Below are positions 61,620 through 64,000 of a stretch of 64,000 bases of DNA, in pieces. Origin of the DNA: Zantedeschia hybrid cultivar (taxonomy: Eukaryota > Streptophyta > Magnoliopsida > Alismatales > Araceae); the NCBI GenBank assembly GCA_030544215.1, contig JARZZO010000001.1:70458456-70522455 (forward strand). The letters are read 5' to 3'. The notes under the pieces were generated by a model that made no database searches, was not told the origin of the DNA, and saw only the letters and a program-made list of their open reading frames with translations. Positions within the stretch are counted from its first letter, which is position 1. Every line of letters begins with the position of its first letter. The position numbers were made by a program, and so were the translations under genes.

Positions 61620-62065
61620 AGATAGATGCATCTCCTCCCCAAAATCTCCCTTCCCCATATTCAAAAAAGAATAAAAAAACATCTCAAATACACCCCTCTT
61701 AAGGTTATTTTCATCTCAGAAACTTTAATTTTTCCTGTCCAATTTTGAAAGTGGATTGCAGTCATCCTACAAGTGTATGTAAAAAATTATATTTAAAAAT
61801 GTTAAAAATAGTAAAAAAAGTAGTCAGATTAACTCCAAAGTAGATCCCATCCTTTAAGATTTTAATTGTGATCTCCAATTAAGAATGTACTTGGTATTAA
61901 GTTGTTCGATCCGATCATGATAATTAAATCCAAAGGGATAGAAACTAACCTGCGAGGGGAATAATTGAATATTTTAAAACTTTCAGTGTTTTGTATTTTT
62001 TAAAAACATGGGGAGGGGGAGGGCATTGGGGTGGATATCTAAGTTAGATGTGCATCTCGGTGCAT
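61620..62065. mobile_element. Foldback element, copy 2 (adjacent)
   Basis: Resembles copy 1: left arm GATGCATCTCCTCCCCAAAATC, right arm ACATGGGGAGGGGGAGGGC then AGATGTGCATCTCGGTGC. TTTAATTTTTCCTGTCC is opposed by an inverted GATTTTAATTGTGATC segment. Copies 1 and 2 are separated by under 50 bp. Confidence 0.5.
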
Positions 62066-62906
62066 TATAGATGGCTCCTCTTATATATGTATTTATAAAC
62101 AATAAATTAAACAAGTCTTAATATTTATTTTTCTAATTTTAATTTTTGATTCAAGATGGTCAGCATAATTAGATACATGTAAAGTTTTGGTGCCACTTAA
62201 GATTAAACTTTATATATATAATAATATATGAGACATATTCTTATGTACACTTTCTCTATTACTACCTTTTCATTGTCAAATGTAGACAGTTTGAGTAGTA
62301 TTTAGGATGCACGCCGATAGTGCTCACTCATCCGATTTGAGTATTTATTTAATGAATTGAGATCTTTTACCGCTTTCGACGGATACGTAAATAGTCAGTA
62401 AAGAAAGGGAGAGGACGTGGACAAGATCTCAACTCTTATTTAAGTGGTGTATTTGCATAAATTGGCGAAGCCCATTTTATTAACTCGCCACTAGCTTAAC
62501 TCTTTAACAAAGGAAGCTTTTTTTTCTTTTAAGGTAGTCACTTAAAATCTCATCAACGTCAAATCTGGACATTCAATGATCGATTCCCAACGGCACCCAA
62601 GAAAAATCAGAAAAATGGAATCTGCAGCTTCTAAGGGCGTCTAATTGAAAAAAATTGTGCCAATTTCATGCATCTAATTAAGTTTCTTCAAACCCATTGA
62701 TACCGACCTGAAACATTCCATTTGCGGTGATAAATTGCTGTGTGGACTCGCAGTTGTAATGTAAGCGGTTCTAGAAACCAAGGGGACAACTCGCATGCAT
62801 GGGGTTGCAACACAGGTACCTTCCTTCCCCACTCAAAACTACTGCATGCCCCTCCTGCTCTCCATAGCCACGTCCCCAGCACGTAAATGGATCAACCCAT
62901 CTCCTC
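62066..62906. other. 3' flank of the glucanase gene
   Basis: Includes the presumed 3' UTR (about 62690-62906) and AT-rich intergenic sequence. No additional gene is visible. Confidence 0.5.
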
Positions 62907-64000
62907 TTACAGGAGCACCAGAGCCGCCATGGCCAGCAGCAGCGACACGAGGCCTAGCGCCGCCGTCATCCTCCGGCCGGCGCTCACGATCTGCACCGGG
63001 AAGAGGCAGCTCCCCTGGGACATGTTCTTCTGTGTGATCTTGGCGAGCCCCTGGAAGTTGCAGGCCCTCACGTCCTGGTCCTGCATCTGGAAATACATGT
63101 TGAAGGCGTAGGAGATGTTGCCGCGGTTGTCCAGGTCGTTGCAGGAGCACCCGTACCCCAGCGACGTGCAGTCCCCGCTGGAGCAGGCGTAGTTGACGCT
63201 GCTGGCCAGCTGCTTCAGGTCCTTGGCGTTCTCGTCGAACACGCACCACTGCGCCGGCAGGTACTGCACCCCCTTCACGGGAACCCAGTACTTGTCGTTT
63301 GCCTGCCCCGTGAGGTCCATGGGGAACTTGGGCTTCCCGTCGTAGCGCAGTATCCCCCAGTGGCGCTCGAAGTTACCGGGGGCAACGCTCTTGAGGTCCT
63401 CGTCGATGAGGCCGAAGAGGTACACCTCCATCTTGCCCGGCCGCAGCGGCGTCCCCTCGTTCTTGGCCAGCTTCCGGAGCAGGCCGTCGTAGAAACGCTT
63501 GGCCAGGTCCACGTTGGCCTTCCTGTAGCCGTCCGTGGGCCAGCCGACCTCCCCGACGAGGACCCTAAGGTTGGGGACGCCGGCCTTCTTGAGGGACCAC
63601 AGGAGGGTGTCGAAGTTGGCGTCGAACACGTTGTCGTAGTGCACGTTCCGGTCGGTGACGAAGTGGCCTTGGCCGTCGAAGAAGGCGAACTCCATGGGGA
63701 AGTTATCGTTGTTGTAGAGGCTGAGGAAGGGGTAGATGTTGATGACGAAGGGGGCGTCCTGTGAGTGGAGGTACTGCACCAGCTGCACCATGAGGTCGCG
63801 GATGTCGGACCGGAAGTCCCCCGCCGACGGCACGGGATTGTCGGCCGGCGAGTCGTAGACGTCGGCGTTGAGGGGGACGGTGGCCTTGATCTTGTCGCCG
63901 AGGCCTTCCTCATTGAGGGCCCTCTGGATGTTCTGGAGTGCGGGCAGGGTGGTATTCAGGAAGGAGCCGTTGTAGCTCTTGAGGAAAGGCTCGTTCCCAA
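62907..64000 (-). CDS. Glucan endo-1,3-beta-glucosidase, GH17 with X8/CBM43 domain and GPI tail (3' part)
   Basis: Continuous minus-strand frame of 363 residues to TAA at 62907-62909; the N-terminus lies beyond 64000. It hydrolyses beta-1,3-glucan (callose) at the cell surface or wall. The visible part opens GNEPFLKSYNGSF, where the Glu of NEPF is the GH17 proton donor. VLVGEVGWPTDGYR holds the nucleophile Glu. GLIDEDLKS and ERHWGILRYDGKPKFPMDL close the GH17 fold. An X8 (CBM43) module follows: QWCVFDENAKDLKQL, YACSSGDCTSLGYGCSCNDL, NISYAFNMYFQ and NFQGLAKIT, with its Cys set and a SQGSCLFPV end. The tail RMTAALGLVSLLLAMAALVLL is a typical GPI-attachment hydrophobic C-terminus. Domain order fits the plant beta-1,3-glucanase 5/6 subgroup. 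Very high third-position GC. No intron, stop or frameshift in this part. Confidence 0.95.
   Translation of the reverse strand, partial: GNEPFLKSYNGSFLNTTLPALQNIQRALNEEGLGDKIKATVPLNADVYDSPADNPVPSAGDFRSDIRDLMVQLVQYLHSQDAPFVINIYPFLSLYNNDNFPMEFAFFDGQGHFVTDRNVHYDNVFDANFDTLLWSLKKAGVPNLRVLVGEVGWPTDGYRKANVDLAKRFYDGLLRKLAKNEGTPLRPGKMEVYLFGLIDEDLKSVAPGNFERHWGILRYDGKPKFPMDLTGQANDKYWVPVKGVQYLPAQWCVFDENAKDLKQLASSVNYACSSGDCTSLGYGCSCNDLDNRGNISYAFNMYFQMQDQDVRACNFQGLAKITQKNMSQGSCLFPVQIVSAGRRMTAALGLVSLLLAMAALVLL

Overview
This is a plant nuclear genome window. It contains spliced genes with GT-AG introns, a nuclear-type tRNA-Gly gene, plant gene families (a GH17 glucanase with an X8 module and GPI tail; a plant-type histone-fold protein) and plant transposon classes (Tat-lineage Ty3/gypsy, L1 and RTE LINEs, hAT, Mutator-like and Harbinger-like MITEs). 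The very GC-rich coding sequences in an AT-rich background hint at a monocot. I cannot name the species.

Layout. 1-7.6 kb: repeats only, namely a copia-like solo LTR nested in an older inverted-repeat element, a 226-bp tandem array broken by a MITE, and several MITEs. 7.76-8.35 kb: an intronless histone-fold gene (NF-YC/DPB3-like). 9.4-12.0 kb: a 2.6-kb solo LTR. 12-16.3 kb: intergenic DNA with small MITEs, one nested inside another. 16.3 kb: tRNA-Gly(GCC). 16.65-28.05 kb: a complete seven-exon tRNA-His guanylyltransferase (THG1) gene on the minus strand. Its 780-bp CDS is spread over 11.4 kb by introns carrying an antisense RTE LINE, an LTR-like element with a TATA box, and two hAT elements, one of which carries a piece of a receptor-kinase gene. 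31.5-44.5 kb: one old L1 LINE cut into three pieces by two large LTR-like insertions, each hosting a younger insertion (a 3-kb hAT with a captured exon; a copia-like solo LTR). 46.9-58.6 kb: a full-length 11.7-kb Tat-lineage Ty3/gypsy retrotransposon with a 5-bp target duplication. It has in-frame stops but no frameshift in gag-pol, two RNase H domains, a 73-bp minisatellite, and a three-exon antisense gene with its own TATA box. 58.6-62.9 kb: AT-rich DNA with two foldback elements. 62.9-64 kb: the 3' end of a GH17 beta-1,3-glucanase gene running off the window.

The host genes are functionally unrelated: tRNA maturation, tRNA-Gly, a chromatin or replication factor, and cell-wall callose turnover. 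Well over half of the window is transposon-derived. The main interest lies in the nesting order, the gene-capturing hAT elements, and the antisense gene inside the Tat element.
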